Source: Bacteroidetes bacterium 47-18 (lineage in GTDB: Bacteria; Bacteroidota; Bacteroidia; Chitinophagales; Chitinophagaceae). Taken from it: DNA of 64,000 bases. The stretch's first letter is position 1. Every line of letters begins with the position of its first letter. The notes under the pieces are model-generated. The model made no database searches and was not told the DNA's origin. It saw only the letters and a program-made list of their open reading frames with translations. A program made the translations under genes and the position numbers. The stretch is from positions 1-64,000 of the forward strand of contig MKSF01000013.1 of NCBI GenBank assembly GCA_001897155.1, in the 5' to 3' direction. Below are positions 1 to 8,593 of this stretch, in pieces.

Positions 1-260
1 TGTAGCGTACTAGCCATTCCGAACGGATGTGAGGAATATATAGAGCTGTTGGTGAAGAACACCAACAACGGAGCGAAAAAGTATTTGCAGGTTATAAGGG
101 TTGTTGGTCAAGCACTCCGGAAACAAAATGCTCTCCAACCACGGAATGCAATGTATTGTATCGTGCGGTCATTCCGAACGGATGTCAGGAATCTCTTATA
201 TAGCTTAGCAGCATCCTGGACCTGCCCTATGATGACTTTCTTGCTTATATATAGGTAGTC
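1..260. repeat. Dispersed 190-bp-type repeat, rearranged copy
   Basis: The core CATTCCGAACGGATGT occurs twice here (about 15-30 and 170-185). From 167 to 260 the sequence follows the right half of the full copies at 12467-12659 and 50978-51169, including the GATGACTTT-type stretch and an end near ATAGGTAGTC (251-260). The left part is interrupted by a different hairpin repeat at 46-73. I see no credible gene in it; the open frame at 49-258 lies wholly in repeat sequence. Confidence 0.7.
46..73. repeat. Short hairpin repeat (GTTGGTG...CACCAAC)
   Basis: The arms GTTGGTG and CACCAAC are separated by AAGAA and followed by AACGGAG. A near-identical copy lies in inverted orientation at 22171-22198, so this is a second dispersed hairpin family, distinct from the CATTCCGAACGG element. 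Confidence 0.6.
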
Positions 261-400
261 TCAGTTAATAATCTGCGGCCCCTTGTAGGTGTACCCCATA
301 CCTGCTATATCGTCGCTTTGTTGCTTAATATAAGACAGCCAGCCTTTCTTCCCCGGTGTATACAGACAATGATATGCACAGGCACCGGGGTTTCTCCTGA

Positions 401-484
401 TGTCAGGCTGAGCCTGTCGAAGCCTCCAGACACTATCAATCATGTTTCGACAAGCTCAACAGGACACGACGAGCTCAACATGAC
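401..484. repeat. CTGAGCCTGTCGAA / TTCGACAAGCTCA palindromic repeat
   Basis: CTGAGCCTGTCGAAG near 407-422 is answered by TTCGACAAGCTCAAC near 446-460, with two further degenerate GAGCTCAAC/AGTTCAA units up to about 495. This type of short intergenic palindrome recurs in many bacterial genomes and can pair as a hairpin. The rest of 261-616 holds only this repeat and the scpB terminator; no gene is seen. Confidence 0.55.
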
Positions 485-542
485 ACAATAAGTTCAATGT
501 GGCAAGCCGGTTGCCCGGGATGCATGCGGAGCTGGGAAGTAA

Positions 543-574
543 TAAAAAAAGCGCAAGACAGGATGTCTCGCACT
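543..574 (-). terminator. Rho-independent terminator of scpB
   Basis: On the minus strand the arms AGTGCGAGACA and TGTCTTGCGCT pair (with G-U pairs) and are followed by a run of T. It lies 43 bases beyond the scpB stop codon. Confidence 0.7.
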
Positions 575-616
575 TTGTATAATTGAGGGTTAGTAGTCTT
601 TATGCGCTTTCCCGCT

Positions 617-1258
617 TTATTGGAAGAAATCACCGGGCTTCTCAATGGCATTGATCCCGGAGAACTGGTTCTTTTCCTCCGGCGCGGCGTCCATAGCAGG
701 CACCGGCATTACGATCTCCGTATCAGCGATCTCCTTTAAGGCCGGCAGCTCTGCCACATCGTTAATACCCAGGTAATTCATCAGATTGTCTGAGGTACCA
801 TAGAGCAGCGGCTTACCGATAGCCTGCTCGTTCCTGCCGGTGATCTGGATCAGCTCCTTCTCCAGCAATTTCTGGATGCTGTAATCACAGCTCACCCCGC
901 GGATATATTCGATCTCAGCTTTTGTAATGGGCTGCTTATAGCTGATGATGGCCAGCGTTTCCATAGCCGCCGCGGAGAGCTTCTTGATATGCTTATCCTG
1001 GTTCAGCTGGATCACCGTAGTATGGAATTGCTTTTTGGTAAGGAAGCTGTAGCCACCCCCTACCGGCTTCAGCTCAAACGGGAAATGCGCGGTCGCGTAT
1101 TTCTCCTGTATGGCGTTTACCGCGTTCTCTATCTGTGCCGGTTCTATAAAAGCTTCAAACACATTACCTATGTACTCACAGATATCCTGTATGCCCAGCG
1201 GTTTTTCACTGGCGAATATCAATGCCTCTACGTGTAAAATAATCTCTTGTAACTGCAT
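617..1258 (-). CDS. scpB: Segregation and condensation protein ScpB
   Basis: 213-residue ScpB, a kleisin-interacting partner of the SMC-ScpA complex that compacts and helps segregate the chromosome. The family core is clear: an N-terminal winged helix (ALIFASEKPL, residues about 12-21), then METLAIISYKQPITKAEIE and the second winged helix ending in GKPLLYGTS, followed by a loose acidic tail of about 45 residues. The reading frame stays open 22 codons further upstream, but the family begins at the Met in MQLQEIILHVEAL, so I start at 1258. scpA is not adjacent. It is transcribed away from the ferredoxin reductase operon, with a terminator just downstream. Confidence 0.93.
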   Translation of the reverse strand: MQLQEIILHVEALIFASEKPLGIQDICEYIGNVFEAFIEPAQIENAVNAIQEKYATAHFPFELKPVGGGYSFLTKKQFHTTVIQLNQDKHIKKLSAAAMETLAIISYKQPITKAEIEYIRGVSCDYSIQKLLEKELIQITGRNEQAIGKPLLYGTSDNLMNYLGINDVAELPALKEIADTEIVMPVPAMDAAPEEKNQFSGINAIEKPGDFFQ

Positions 1259-1455
1259 AACCTGCGCTTTTATCTGAATCAAAAATAGAACAGTGCCGGC
1301 GATTCTCCGAAAAAAGAAATACACATATGTGGAAAAGAAATTATCATTCCTGCCTGCAACGGTATTCCAGGCCTTCTGTCATACCTGTGTCAATATTTTA
1401 CTGTTGGGTTACAATCAAATACGGTGAATATGTACTATAATACGCCGGTATTTTG

Positions 1456-1463
1456 TAATTTTG
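1456..1463 (+). promoter_or_regulatory. Bacteroidota -7 promoter box (TAATTTTG)
   Basis: Fits the TAnnTTTG -7 consensus of the Bacteroidota primary sigma factor, 17 bases before the start codon of the ferredoxin reductase. No clean -33 TTTG is seen at the right distance. Confidence 0.5.
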
Positions 1464-1479
1464 CAGTCAAATTTTAAAA

Positions 1480-2490
1480 ATGATACATACTGATATAGCC
1501 ATAATCGGTGCGGGTCCGGTGGGCCTGTTTGCCGTTTTCGAAGCAGGATTATTAAAAATGCGCTGCCACCTTATTGATTATTTACCACAGGTAGGCGGCC
1601 AATTATCCGAAATATACCCCAAGAAGCCTATATACGATATCCCGGGATTTCCATCCGTCCTCGCACAGGACCTGGTAGATAACCTGATGGAGCAGGCCGC
1701 GCCCTTTAAGCCCACGTTCACACTGGGCGAACGGATTGAAGAAGTGGAAAAAAGAGGTGATGCTGATTTCAGGATCGTTACCAACCTCGGAACTGAGATA
1801 TTCTGTAAAGCGGTGGTCATTGCAGGCGGCCTGGGCGTATTCGAGCCCCGCAAGCCGGCAGTTGCTGACCTGGAGAAATTCGAGAACGGTAAAGGTGTCA
1901 ACTATATGATCCTGGACCCTGAAGCCTACCGTGGCAAACGGATGGTGCTGGCAGGCGGCGGAGACTCTGCGCTGGACTGGACCATTTTCCTGGCTGATGT
2001 AGCCTCCGAGCTGACCCTGGTGCACAGGAGCGAAAGCTTCCGCGGCGCACCCGATTCCGTCAATAAGGTAATGAAGCTGGCGGAAGAAGGCAAGATCAAC
2101 CTGATCCTGAATACCAACCTGACCAGCGTGGAAGGAGCAGACCACCTGGAGCGCGTCACCATGGAGAACAGCAAGACCAAGGAAGTTTCCGTCATAGCAA
2201 CCGATTACCTGATACCGCTCTTCGGGCTCAGTCCCAAGTTAGGACCTATTGAGAAATGGGGACTGAATATTGACAAGAATGCCATCGAGGTGAATACGGA
2301 CGATTACTCCACCAATGTAGAAGGCATCTGGGCCATAGGAGATATCAATACTTACACGAATAAGCTGAAGCTGATCTTATGCGGCTTCCACGAAGCGGCC
2401 CTGATGAGCCACAGTGTTTATAAGTATATCAACCCCGGCGTGAAGTACACGATGAAATATACTACGGTGAACGGTGTGAATGAGTTTTAA
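1480..2490 (+). CDS. Ferredoxin--NADP+ reductase, thioredoxin-reductase-like type
   Basis: 336-residue flavoprotein. It has the FAD-binding GAGPVG at residues 10-15 after a beta strand, the second dinucleotide-binding motif AGGGDSALDW in the middle and the FAD motif WAIGDINTY near residue 290. The CxxC redox motif of thioredoxin reductase is absent, which together with length and the YPKKPIYDIPGFP segment places it in the YumC/FNR2-type ferredoxin-NADP+ reductases. Likely role: moving electrons between NADPH and a small iron-sulfur protein in the cytoplasm. The gene directly downstream (19 bases) is a [2Fe-2S] ferredoxin, its natural partner, so the two form an operon. Confidence 0.88.
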   Translation: MIHTDIAIIGAGPVGLFAVFEAGLLKMRCHLIDYLPQVGGQLSEIYPKKPIYDIPGFPSVLAQDLVDNLMEQAAPFKPTFTLGERIEEVEKRGDADFRIVTNLGTEIFCKAVVIAGGLGVFEPRKPAVADLEKFENGKGVNYMILDPEAYRGKRMVLAGGGDSALDWTIFLADVASELTLVHRSESFRGAPDSVNKVMKLAEEGKINLILNTNLTSVEGADHLERVTMENSKTKEVSVIATDYLIPLFGLSPKLGPIEKWGLNIDKNAIEVNTDDYSTNVEGIWAIGDINTYTNKLKLILCGFHEAALMSHSVYKYINPGVKYTMKYTTVNGVNEF

Positions 2491-2509
2491 TGCCTAAAGA
2501 ATCATCGCA

Positions 2510-2836
2510 ATGGACAACATGATCAATATACGCGTCTTACATAAGGACGGCAGCATTCAGACCCTGGAAGGCCCTACCGACATGGGCCTGAGCCTTATGG
2601 AATTGCTGAAGGCCTATGAATATGATGTGCTCGCTACCTGCGGCGGTATGGCCCTATGCGCTACCTGCTGCGTGGATGTGCTGGAGGGCGGGGAAGCATT
2701 GCCTGTTATGAATGATGATGAATATTTCATGATAGACACGCTGCCCGATGCCCTTCATAACTCGCGGCTGGCCTGCCAGCTCAAGCTGAACGAAAATATG
2801 GATAATATACTGATCCAATTACATCACGAAGCGTAA
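2510..2836 (+). CDS. Adrenodoxin-type [2Fe-2S] ferredoxin
   Basis: 108-residue ferredoxin. The four cluster ligands are visible as C44, C50, C53 and C89, the Cx5Cx2C...C spacing of adrenodoxin/Isc-type ferredoxins; an additional C54 sits beside the third ligand. It would be the redox partner of the ferredoxin reductase encoded just upstream. The first Met (MDNM) is used; the Met three codons later would also be possible and cannot be excluded. No isc genes are nearby, so the physiological acceptor (fatty-acid desaturase, cytochrome or Fe-S assembly) cannot be told from context. Confidence 0.88.
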   Translation: MDNMINIRVLHKDGSIQTLEGPTDMGLSLMELLKAYEYDVLATCGGMALCATCCVDVLEGGEALPVMNDDEYFMIDTLPDALHNSRLACQLKLNENMDNILIQLHHEA

Positions 2837-2867
2837 CATTTTCCTCCTATAAATAATTTTTCCTGGG

Positions 2868-2899
2868 CAGGCTGTATATTTTATTATACAGCCTGTTTT
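2868..2899 (+). terminator. Terminator of the ferredoxin operon
   Basis: Perfect 11-bp arms CAGGCTGTATA / TATACAGCCTG around a 6-base loop, followed by TTTT. The remainder of the gap to 3163 (about 260 bases) holds no gene; it must contain the exbD promoter, which I cannot pinpoint. Confidence 0.8.
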
Positions 2900-3163
2900 G
2901 CTGTATCAAGGTCTGTACACCGGCCACACATGAACCTCCGCCCGCTGCCACTGATACCTGTGCCTTTATTTGCCGCCGGATTTTTTTTTAATTTTTATGG
3001 AAAATTTCAATGCGCCCGTCTTTGTATTAAGAAACGATTAACTACCCGGTAATTATTCTTTCCTGCTATTCCTGCTGCCCCGGTGATGACCGCCAGACCG
3101 GTACATCGCCCACCGGCAAGCCATTGAAAGGAATCCCGTTTCATTCATTTAAACTGTAAGACT

Positions 3164-3688
3164 ATGGCTGAAATATCAGGCAAGGGGAAACATATATCCC
3201 CACGGGTAGACCTTACCCCTATGGTAGACTTAAACCTGCTGCTCGTTACCTTCTTTATGTTCACCTCACAACTGCAGGCCTCCAAAGCCATGGAAGTGGC
3301 GATGCCCTTTAACAAACCAGGCCATACGGCCGCCACAACGGAGGAAGAAGTACTGAACATCTACCTGTCCGGCAGCGAAACGGTCCGGTATATAGAAGGC
3401 GATCCCCTACGGCCGGACAACCTCCTGGTGACCTCTTCCTGGGAGCCGGACGGCTTAAGAAGCGTGCTGGTGCATAAGCAGCAAGCCCTGCAGGCGCTGA
3501 TCAGTAAAGGAGTGCTTTCAGCACGGTCGCAACTAACCGTTCTTATCAGGCCGGACAGCAACTGCACCACGGCCCAGGTGGTCAGGGCCCTGGATGAAAT
3601 GGCCATCACTGCGGTACCCGTATATATGATCACCGATATGCACCCGGAAGATTACCAGCGCCTGAGCCAACAATTTGTACACCCTTAA
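3164..3688 (+). CDS. exbD: ExbD/TolR-type biopolymer transport protein
   Basis: 174 residues with the ExbD layout: short cytoplasmic N-terminus with the VDLTPMVDLNLLLVTFFMF segment, in which the transmembrane helix (about 20-40) carries the Asp (MVD) needed for proton-driven energy coupling, then a periplasmic domain. It works in an ExbB-ExbD-TonB motor that powers outer-membrane transporters. tonB follows after 11 bases. Unusually no exbB lies upstream in this window; either it is encoded elsewhere or the pair borrows an ExbB from another locus. Confidence 0.88.
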   Translation: MAEISGKGKHISPRVDLTPMVDLNLLLVTFFMFTSQLQASKAMEVAMPFNKPGHTAATTEEEVLNIYLSGSETVRYIEGDPLRPDNLLVTSSWEPDGLRSVLVHKQQALQALISKGVLSARSQLTVLIRPDSNCTTAQVVRALDEMAITAVPVYMITDMHPEDYQRLSQQFVHP

Positions 3689-3699
3689 AACAATAAGCG

Positions 3700-4569
3700 A
3701 TGAACAACAGCAAAGATTTTTTAAAGATGGATTATATAGATCTGGTCTTTATGAATAAGAATAAAGCCTACGGGGTATATGCGCTGAAAAAAAGCTATAA
3801 CAGGACCGCCTTATACGCGATGGCCATCTTTATAGGGGCCATAGGCATAGCGGCAGGCAGCTCCTTCATCAGCAGCGGGGAAGCCGTACGGCAGGCAACC
3901 GTCTTCCAGTCCGAGCCCGACCCCATTCAGCTTACCGATGATACAAAGCTGACATTCGAGAAAAAGCAACCGGAAAAGCTGCCGGAAAGCGTCACCAGGA
4001 AGGAGCGCGCCACCGTCCGCAGCACAGCGCCCGTCATAGCGTCCAGGGACCAGGTACAGGATGATGAAAGGAACGAAGACCCCAACAGCATAAAAAACCA
4101 GAACAGTGATATCAGCGACAGGAACCACGAGGGTGAAAATTCGCCAAACGACCTGACCAATCCCTACGGGAACGCCCGGAACGGCACTGACAACCCGCAC
4201 ACCCTGAACAATAATACACGGAATGTGCTTGATGGCGGAAGTACCGGCAACGGGGGCGATATCGTCCTCAAAGTGGACGAAAAGGCTAAACCGCCGAAGC
4301 AGTACCAGGATATTATCAATCAAAACCTCCGCTATCCCGCTATGGCCAGGGCCAACGGCATAGAAGGAAGAGTGATGGTGTCCTTTGTAGTGGAAGCGGA
4401 CGGGTCCATTACGGATGTCAGGTTTGAAAAGGATCCCGGGGGCGGCCTGGGAGAGGAGGCCGTACGGGTGGTCCGGCTGCTCCCGAAGTTCACCCCTGCG
4501 CTGCTGGCCGGCAAGCCCGTTAAAAGCAGGTTCAGGATACCGATCAGCTTCTCGCTCCGCCAGATATAA
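3700..4569 (+). CDS. tonB: Energy transducer TonB
   Basis: 289-residue TonB of the Bacteroidota type: a cytoplasmic leader of about 35 residues (MNKNKAYGVYALKKSYNR), one transmembrane helix (about 38-56), a charged Asn/Asp-rich periplasmic spacer, and a C-terminal TonB domain from about residue 200 (YPAMARANGIEGRVMVSFVV, ending FRIPISFSL). It spans the periplasm and transmits proton-motive force from ExbB/ExbD to TonB-dependent outer-membrane receptors. Co-transcribed with exbD. The spacer has little Pro but many Asn/Asp residues. Confidence 0.92.
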   Translation: MNNSKDFLKMDYIDLVFMNKNKAYGVYALKKSYNRTALYAMAIFIGAIGIAAGSSFISSGEAVRQATVFQSEPDPIQLTDDTKLTFEKKQPEKLPESVTRKERATVRSTAPVIASRDQVQDDERNEDPNSIKNQNSDISDRNHEGENSPNDLTNPYGNARNGTDNPHTLNNNTRNVLDGGSTGNGGDIVLKVDEKAKPPKQYQDIINQNLRYPAMARANGIEGRVMVSFVVEADGSITDVRFEKDPGGGLGEEAVRVVRLLPKFTPALLAGKPVKSRFRIPISFSLRQI

Positions 4570-4575
4570 GAATAC

Positions 4576-4610
4576 CTGCGATATAGCTATCTTTGCCATA
4601 TCGCAGCTTT
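4576..4610 (+). terminator. tonB terminator overlapping the next promoter
   Basis: Arms CTGCGATAT (4576-4584) and ATATCGCAG (4598-4606) followed by CTTTATT. The loop contains the -7 box of the downstream gene. Confidence 0.6.
4588..4595 (+). promoter_or_regulatory. -7 promoter box TATCTTTG
   Basis: Exact TAnnTTTG match 18 bases before the TIGR02757 start codon, placed inside the loop of the tonB terminator hairpin. It supports the ATG at 4614 rather than the earlier in-frame start at 4593. Confidence 0.6.
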
Positions 4611-4613
4611 ATT

Positions 4614-5384
4614 ATGAATGACCTTTTCCCTTTTTTAGAAGAAAAATATCAATATTACAACCTGAATTTTGACATCCAGGCTGATCCGATCCGTATTCCC
4701 AGGCAGTTCACCCGCCTGCAGGATATAGAGATCAGCGGATTTTTTGCCGCCACCATCGCCTGGGGAAACAGGAAAGCGATCATCAACAGCGCCGGGCAAC
4801 TGATGACGCTCATGGATCACGCGCCCTATGATTTTATCATGAACCACGGCAAGGAGGACCTGAAACGCTTGTCCGGCTTCTATTACCGCACGTTCAACGC
4901 TACGGACCTCTTTTATTTTATCGAGTTCTTCCGGTGGCATTACAGCCAATACGATTCCCTTGAGGACGCGTTCCTCCTGTCCGGCGATGCCCCGGGCACT
5001 TTCGATATGCAGGCAGCGCTGGCCGCCTTTTACCAGCATTTCTTTTCCCTGGTCACATTACCTTTCAGAACGCAGAAGCATATCGGTAACGTCCGTAAGA
5101 ACGCGGCCTGCAAGCGACTTAATATGTTCCTGAGATGGATGGTGCGCTCTGACAATGTGGATTTCGGCCTCTGGAAGCGTATCCCGCCGGCCCGCCTGGT
5201 CTGCCCGCTGGATGTGCACGTCAGCACGGTGGCCCGGCAACTGGGCCTGATACGCCGCAAGCCGGACGACTGGCAAACGGCGTCCGAGCTTACCGCAACA
5301 CTCCGGCAATTCGACAGCCTCGACCCTGTCAAATACGACCTGGTATTGTTCAGCCTGGGTATTGAGCAAAAGAAAAAGATGTAG
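4614..5384 (+). CDS. TIGR02757 (DUF2400) family protein
   Basis: 256 residues matching the TIGR02757/DUF2400 family, found widely in Bacteroidota, of unknown biochemical function. Family-typical segments are IRIPRQFTRLQDIEISGFF, IAWGNRKAII and, near the end, LVCPLDVHVSTVARQLGLI, which resembles the helix-hairpin-helix-like part of DNA glycosylase/endonuclease III folds (inference from pattern only). The start is set at 4614 because the -7 box at 4588-4595 places the likely transcription start after the earlier in-frame codon. The stop codon lies within the bidirectional terminator shared with the outer-membrane protein gene on the other strand. Confidence 0.85.
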   Translation: MNDLFPFLEEKYQYYNLNFDIQADPIRIPRQFTRLQDIEISGFFAATIAWGNRKAIINSAGQLMTLMDHAPYDFIMNHGKEDLKRLSGFYYRTFNATDLFYFIEFFRWHYSQYDSLEDAFLLSGDAPGTFDMQAALAAFYQHFFSLVTLPFRTQKHIGNVRKNAACKRLNMFLRWMVRSDNVDFGLWKRIPPARLVCPLDVHVSTVARQLGLIRRKPDDWQTASELTATLRQFDSLDPVKYDLVLFSLGIEQKKKM

Positions 5385-5409
5385 CAACCGAGCTGCTACA
5401 TCTTTTTTA
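5378..5409. terminator. Bidirectional terminator between convergent genes
   Basis: Arms GATGTAGCA (5378-5386) and TGCTACATC (5394-5402) followed by TTTTTTAT, with A-rich sequence on the other side. The left arm includes the stop codon of the TIGR02757 gene. Confidence 0.8.
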
Positions 5410-5422
5410 TACCTTCAACCGC

Positions 5423-8344
5423 TTAACGGTGCGGCGGCACCATACCCGGAGGAGGACCCTGCATACCTGGTCCTCCCGGACCCCGGTAGGTATCATCGCC
5501 TTTCATATCCTTCTCGGATGCGCCTCCTTTAAAGAACCGGAGATTCCAGGTAAAGGTGAGCAGGAAATAGCGCTGCAATACATTCGTCCGTGTATCTTCC
5601 GTGTACAATTCCGTGAACGCCCTGGAAACCGCGGCATTCTGCCCGAGGATATCATATACCTGCACCTTGATCTCCGCCTGGTTCTTCAGGATCTTTTTTC
5701 CCAGGCTGGCATTCCATAAGAAGAAGCTCTGGTTAAAATCCTGCGAAAGACCGGTATAGAGCTGGTGATTCAGCTCGGTATTGAATACGATGCCCTTGAA
5801 AAAGATATAGTTCAGGCTGAAGCGGGAAGCCTGGTTATAGAACTCATTGTTGGCAGCCGTATTCAGGGTATTGTTCACCTTGCTGTAGCTCCCTGTAGTG
5901 GACAGGGTATAGTCTATATTCTCACTGATATTGCTGCTGAGTACGATACCCGCACCGACAGTAGCCGTACGGGCCTCATTCTTCACGTCATTGATCAGGC
6001 CCGGGGTAATGATGTATCCACCAGTAAGATTAACATTCACATTGGTCCGTATGGGCGATACCAGCTGCCCGTAGGTCAGGAAGGTATTGAATGATTTATA
6101 GCCGTCTATGTTCACCGGGCGCGAGTACTGGGCGCCTTTAGGCAACTGTATGCCCCTGATGGTCATATCTTCTCTTGCAACAGTGGTATTGTTGCCGATA
6201 TAGTTATCTACGATGCTGGCCCGCAGCATCGCAAAAAAGGTGCTGTTATTTTTGGCGGAGGTACTGCTGAACATAGAGTTCAGGTCATAGTTGACGGACT
6301 GGTCCAGCGCGGAATTACCGGAGGTCAGCTGTAAAGGATTGGTATTATTAATGACATCCTGGAGCTGATCTACGGAAGGATTGCGGGAATAGCTCCGGAA
6401 GAACATCCTGAAGTTCTGTGTCTTGGATATATTATATCTCACGCGCGCGCTCGGCAGGAGGTTCAGAAAATCGTTATAGATCTTCGAGGTCTGCGGCATC
6501 GTCCTTTCCCCGCTCAGCACAGCGCTCTGCAATTCCAGGCCCGCGTTAAATTCCAGCTTCTTCAGCATCATCCTGTAAGAGAGCTCGGCGCCATTGGTGA
6601 TATAGGAAGTAGCGTATACATTGCTCAGCGTGGTATCCAGCAGGCTGTAGGCCTCCGCATAGTCCCTGCTATAGGTCTTCTTGTCCGAGCTGTTATTGTT
6701 ATAGCCATATTTATAACGGAACTGTATGGAGCTGATCCTGGAAAGCGGCTCCGTATAGCTCAGGTGCGCATTCAGGTTATAGCCCGCTTTCTCGTTACGG
6801 GCCATCTGGTCCAATGTATCATTCAGGCTGGCGTCCAGGTACTGGTTCAGCGCGTACAGCCGGTTTGTACTTTCGTTGCCGGTGTACCCGCCGTCCAGCC
6901 ACAGCGATGCCGTACGGCCCGTCTTTTTGAATTTATGGCTGTATAAAGCTCTCAATCCTGCATTCAGGCCATGGCTCCTGTTGTCATTCTCATTGGTGGA
7001 GTTATTCAGGAAGCTTTGATCCAGCAGGGTCTGGGCAAAGGAGTTGCTGATGCTTTTATTGTCCTGGTAGGACAGGCTGGGCATCAGGAGCAGCATATTG
7101 CTCGAATCTATGGACCATTTCAGCCGCCCGTTGAACCGGTGGCTGGCATTATTGCTGGTGGACCTGGAATTTTCGCTATAGGTTTGTCCCGCCTGCTCTG
7201 GCAGCACGAACATCCTGTTGATATCCTGGGTGGTATTGTTCTCCTTATCATTGAACATATAGCTGGCGGTCACCTCCACCTTTTCCTTCCATACATCGGA
7301 ATAGTTGATCCCTACCCCGTTGGTCCGGTTGATACCCTGCGAAGAACCCATCATATTGTTCGACTGCATACCGCCGCCACCCCGTCCACCGGCACCCATA
7401 CCACCGCCTCTCATACCCCGTCCGCCGGTAGCGCCGCTACCACTGCCGATGATGTCCTGGGAGGAGAAATTCTGCTGGTTGATATTATTATTGATCCCCA
7501 TCAGGGAAATACGCCGGCTGCCTTTGAAATAGTTGACCACGCCGCCGTTGGAGAACCGGAACGTATTGCTGGATTTATCATCAGGCACATCCATGCCGCC
7601 GCCCACGTATAATTTCCCGAACACGCCTTCTTTCCTGTCCTTTCTCGTCATGATATTGATGGTTTTGGAGGTATTCCCGTCATCAAATCCCGAGAACTGG
7701 GATTGCTCGCTTCTTTCATCATAGACCTGTATCTTGTCGATCACTTCGGCAGGAAGGTTCTTGAGAGCGGCGGTGGGGTCATCCCCGAAGAATGGCTTCC
7801 CATCCACCAGCACTTTGGTAACATTCTCACCCTGCGTTTTGGGCGTTCCCGAGCTCATATCCATACCGGGCATCTTCCTCAGCAGGTCCTCTGCGGTAGC
7901 GTCCGGGTTGGTTTTGAACGCGCTGGCATCATACTGGGCGGTATCTTCTTTCTGCTGCACGGCCAGGCGGTCGCTCCTGAACCTGACGCCTTCAAGCGTT
8001 TCCCCGCTGGACTTTGTAAAGGCAACCGTATTCATGCTGACATCGGCGGCCTGAACGGAAACGGGGAGCCGCATCTCTTCATAGGCATAACCGAAGAATA
8101 CGACCGTATAGTCCCCGGGAGCTACATTTTCCAGCTCAAAATATCCTTTTTCATCGGCATACACGCTCTGTATGATCAGCTTTTCAGCATTGACCAGGTC
8201 AATGGCGGCATCCGTAACGGGCTTATTATCGGTCCCGGTGATGTAGCCGGTTATACGATAAGCCTTTTCCTGGTCCTGGGCCGTCACCGCGAAAGGGACA
8301 GCCAATATTAAAAAAAACAGTAAAATATTCTTAATCCGTATCAT
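5423..8344 (-). CDS. Outer-membrane beta-barrel protein, CarboxypepD-reg and plug domains
   Basis: 973-residue outer-membrane protein. It has a signal peptide (about 1-22, ending AVTAQ), a CarboxypepD-regulatory-like Ig domain (about 27-110), a TonB-receptor-like plug (about 130-230, with LRKMPGMDMS and VLVDGKPFFGDDP), and a long C-terminal barrel of the OMP_b-brl_3 type. A Gly/Met/Arg-rich low-complexity insert (GGRGMRGGGMGAGGRGGG) sits near residues 305-325 and the C-terminus ends in a Gly/Pro/Met-rich tail. This architecture is common in Bacteroidota; the cargo is unknown and no SusD-like partner is adjacent. It could use the TonB encoded nearby. Plus-strand open frames within it are shadows. 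Confidence 0.88.
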   Translation of the reverse strand: MIRIKNILLFFLILAVPFAVTAQDQEKAYRITGYITGTDNKPVTDAAIDLVNAEKLIIQSVYADEKGYFELENVAPGDYTVVFFGYAYEEMRLPVSVQAADVSMNTVAFTKSSGETLEGVRFRSDRLAVQQKEDTAQYDASAFKTNPDATAEDLLRKMPGMDMSSGTPKTQGENVTKVLVDGKPFFGDDPTAALKNLPAEVIDKIQVYDERSEQSQFSGFDDGNTSKTINIMTRKDRKEGVFGKLYVGGGMDVPDDKSSNTFRFSNGGVVNYFKGSRRISLMGINNNINQQNFSSQDIIGSGSGATGGRGMRGGGMGAGGRGGGGMQSNNMMGSSQGINRTNGVGINYSDVWKEKVEVTASYMFNDKENNTTQDINRMFVLPEQAGQTYSENSRSTSNNASHRFNGRLKWSIDSSNMLLLMPSLSYQDNKSISNSFAQTLLDQSFLNNSTNENDNRSHGLNAGLRALYSHKFKKTGRTASLWLDGGYTGNESTNRLYALNQYLDASLNDTLDQMARNEKAGYNLNAHLSYTEPLSRISSIQFRYKYGYNNNSSDKKTYSRDYAEAYSLLDTTLSNVYATSYITNGAELSYRMMLKKLEFNAGLELQSAVLSGERTMPQTSKIYNDFLNLLPSARVRYNISKTQNFRMFFRSYSRNPSVDQLQDVINNTNPLQLTSGNSALDQSVNYDLNSMFSSTSAKNNSTFFAMLRASIVDNYIGNNTTVAREDMTIRGIQLPKGAQYSRPVNIDGYKSFNTFLTYGQLVSPIRTNVNVNLTGGYIITPGLINDVKNEARTATVGAGIVLSSNISENIDYTLSTTGSYSKVNNTLNTAANNEFYNQASRFSLNYIFFKGIVFNTELNHQLYTGLSQDFNQSFFLWNASLGKKILKNQAEIKVQVYDILGQNAAVSRAFTELYTEDTRTNVLQRYFLLTFTWNLRFFKGGASEKDMKGDDTYRGPGGPGMQGPPPGMVPPHR

Positions 8345-8532
8345 ATTTCAAGCATAAAACCATATTTGACTTGGCATCGCAAACAAAGTTTAACACCAAG
8401 ATAAAATAAAATACAAAAATACATAACATACTATTAAGCAAATAGTTAAAAATAAAATACAGGAAACATTGCATCAATATTAATTTATTATTAAGTTTCC
8501 GCTGTACTATCGTAACCCCATCATATAAAAGC

Positions 8533-8540
8533 TAAATTTG
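8533..8540 (+). promoter_or_regulatory. -7 promoter box TAAATTTG of the phosphate operon
   Basis: TAnnTTTG match about 53 bases before the DUF47 start codon, within the AT-rich divergent gap 8345-8593. Confidence 0.5.
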
Positions 8541-8593
8541 CACCAAATTTTTATTTGTAATCCAACTTATATTCGATTAATAAAACATCAATT

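Noticed and set aside
49-258. 69-codon frame in the first repeat
   Set aside because: Lies entirely in dispersed repeat sequence that recurs between genes without keeping this frame.
1603-2195. Minus-strand frames opposite the ferredoxin reductase
   Set aside because: Antisense to a gene with clear FAD and NADPH motifs.
6971-8311. Plus-strand frames of about 60-210 codons within the outer-membrane barrel gene
   Set aside because: Shadows of the minus-strand 973-residue protein, without start signals or recognisable domains.
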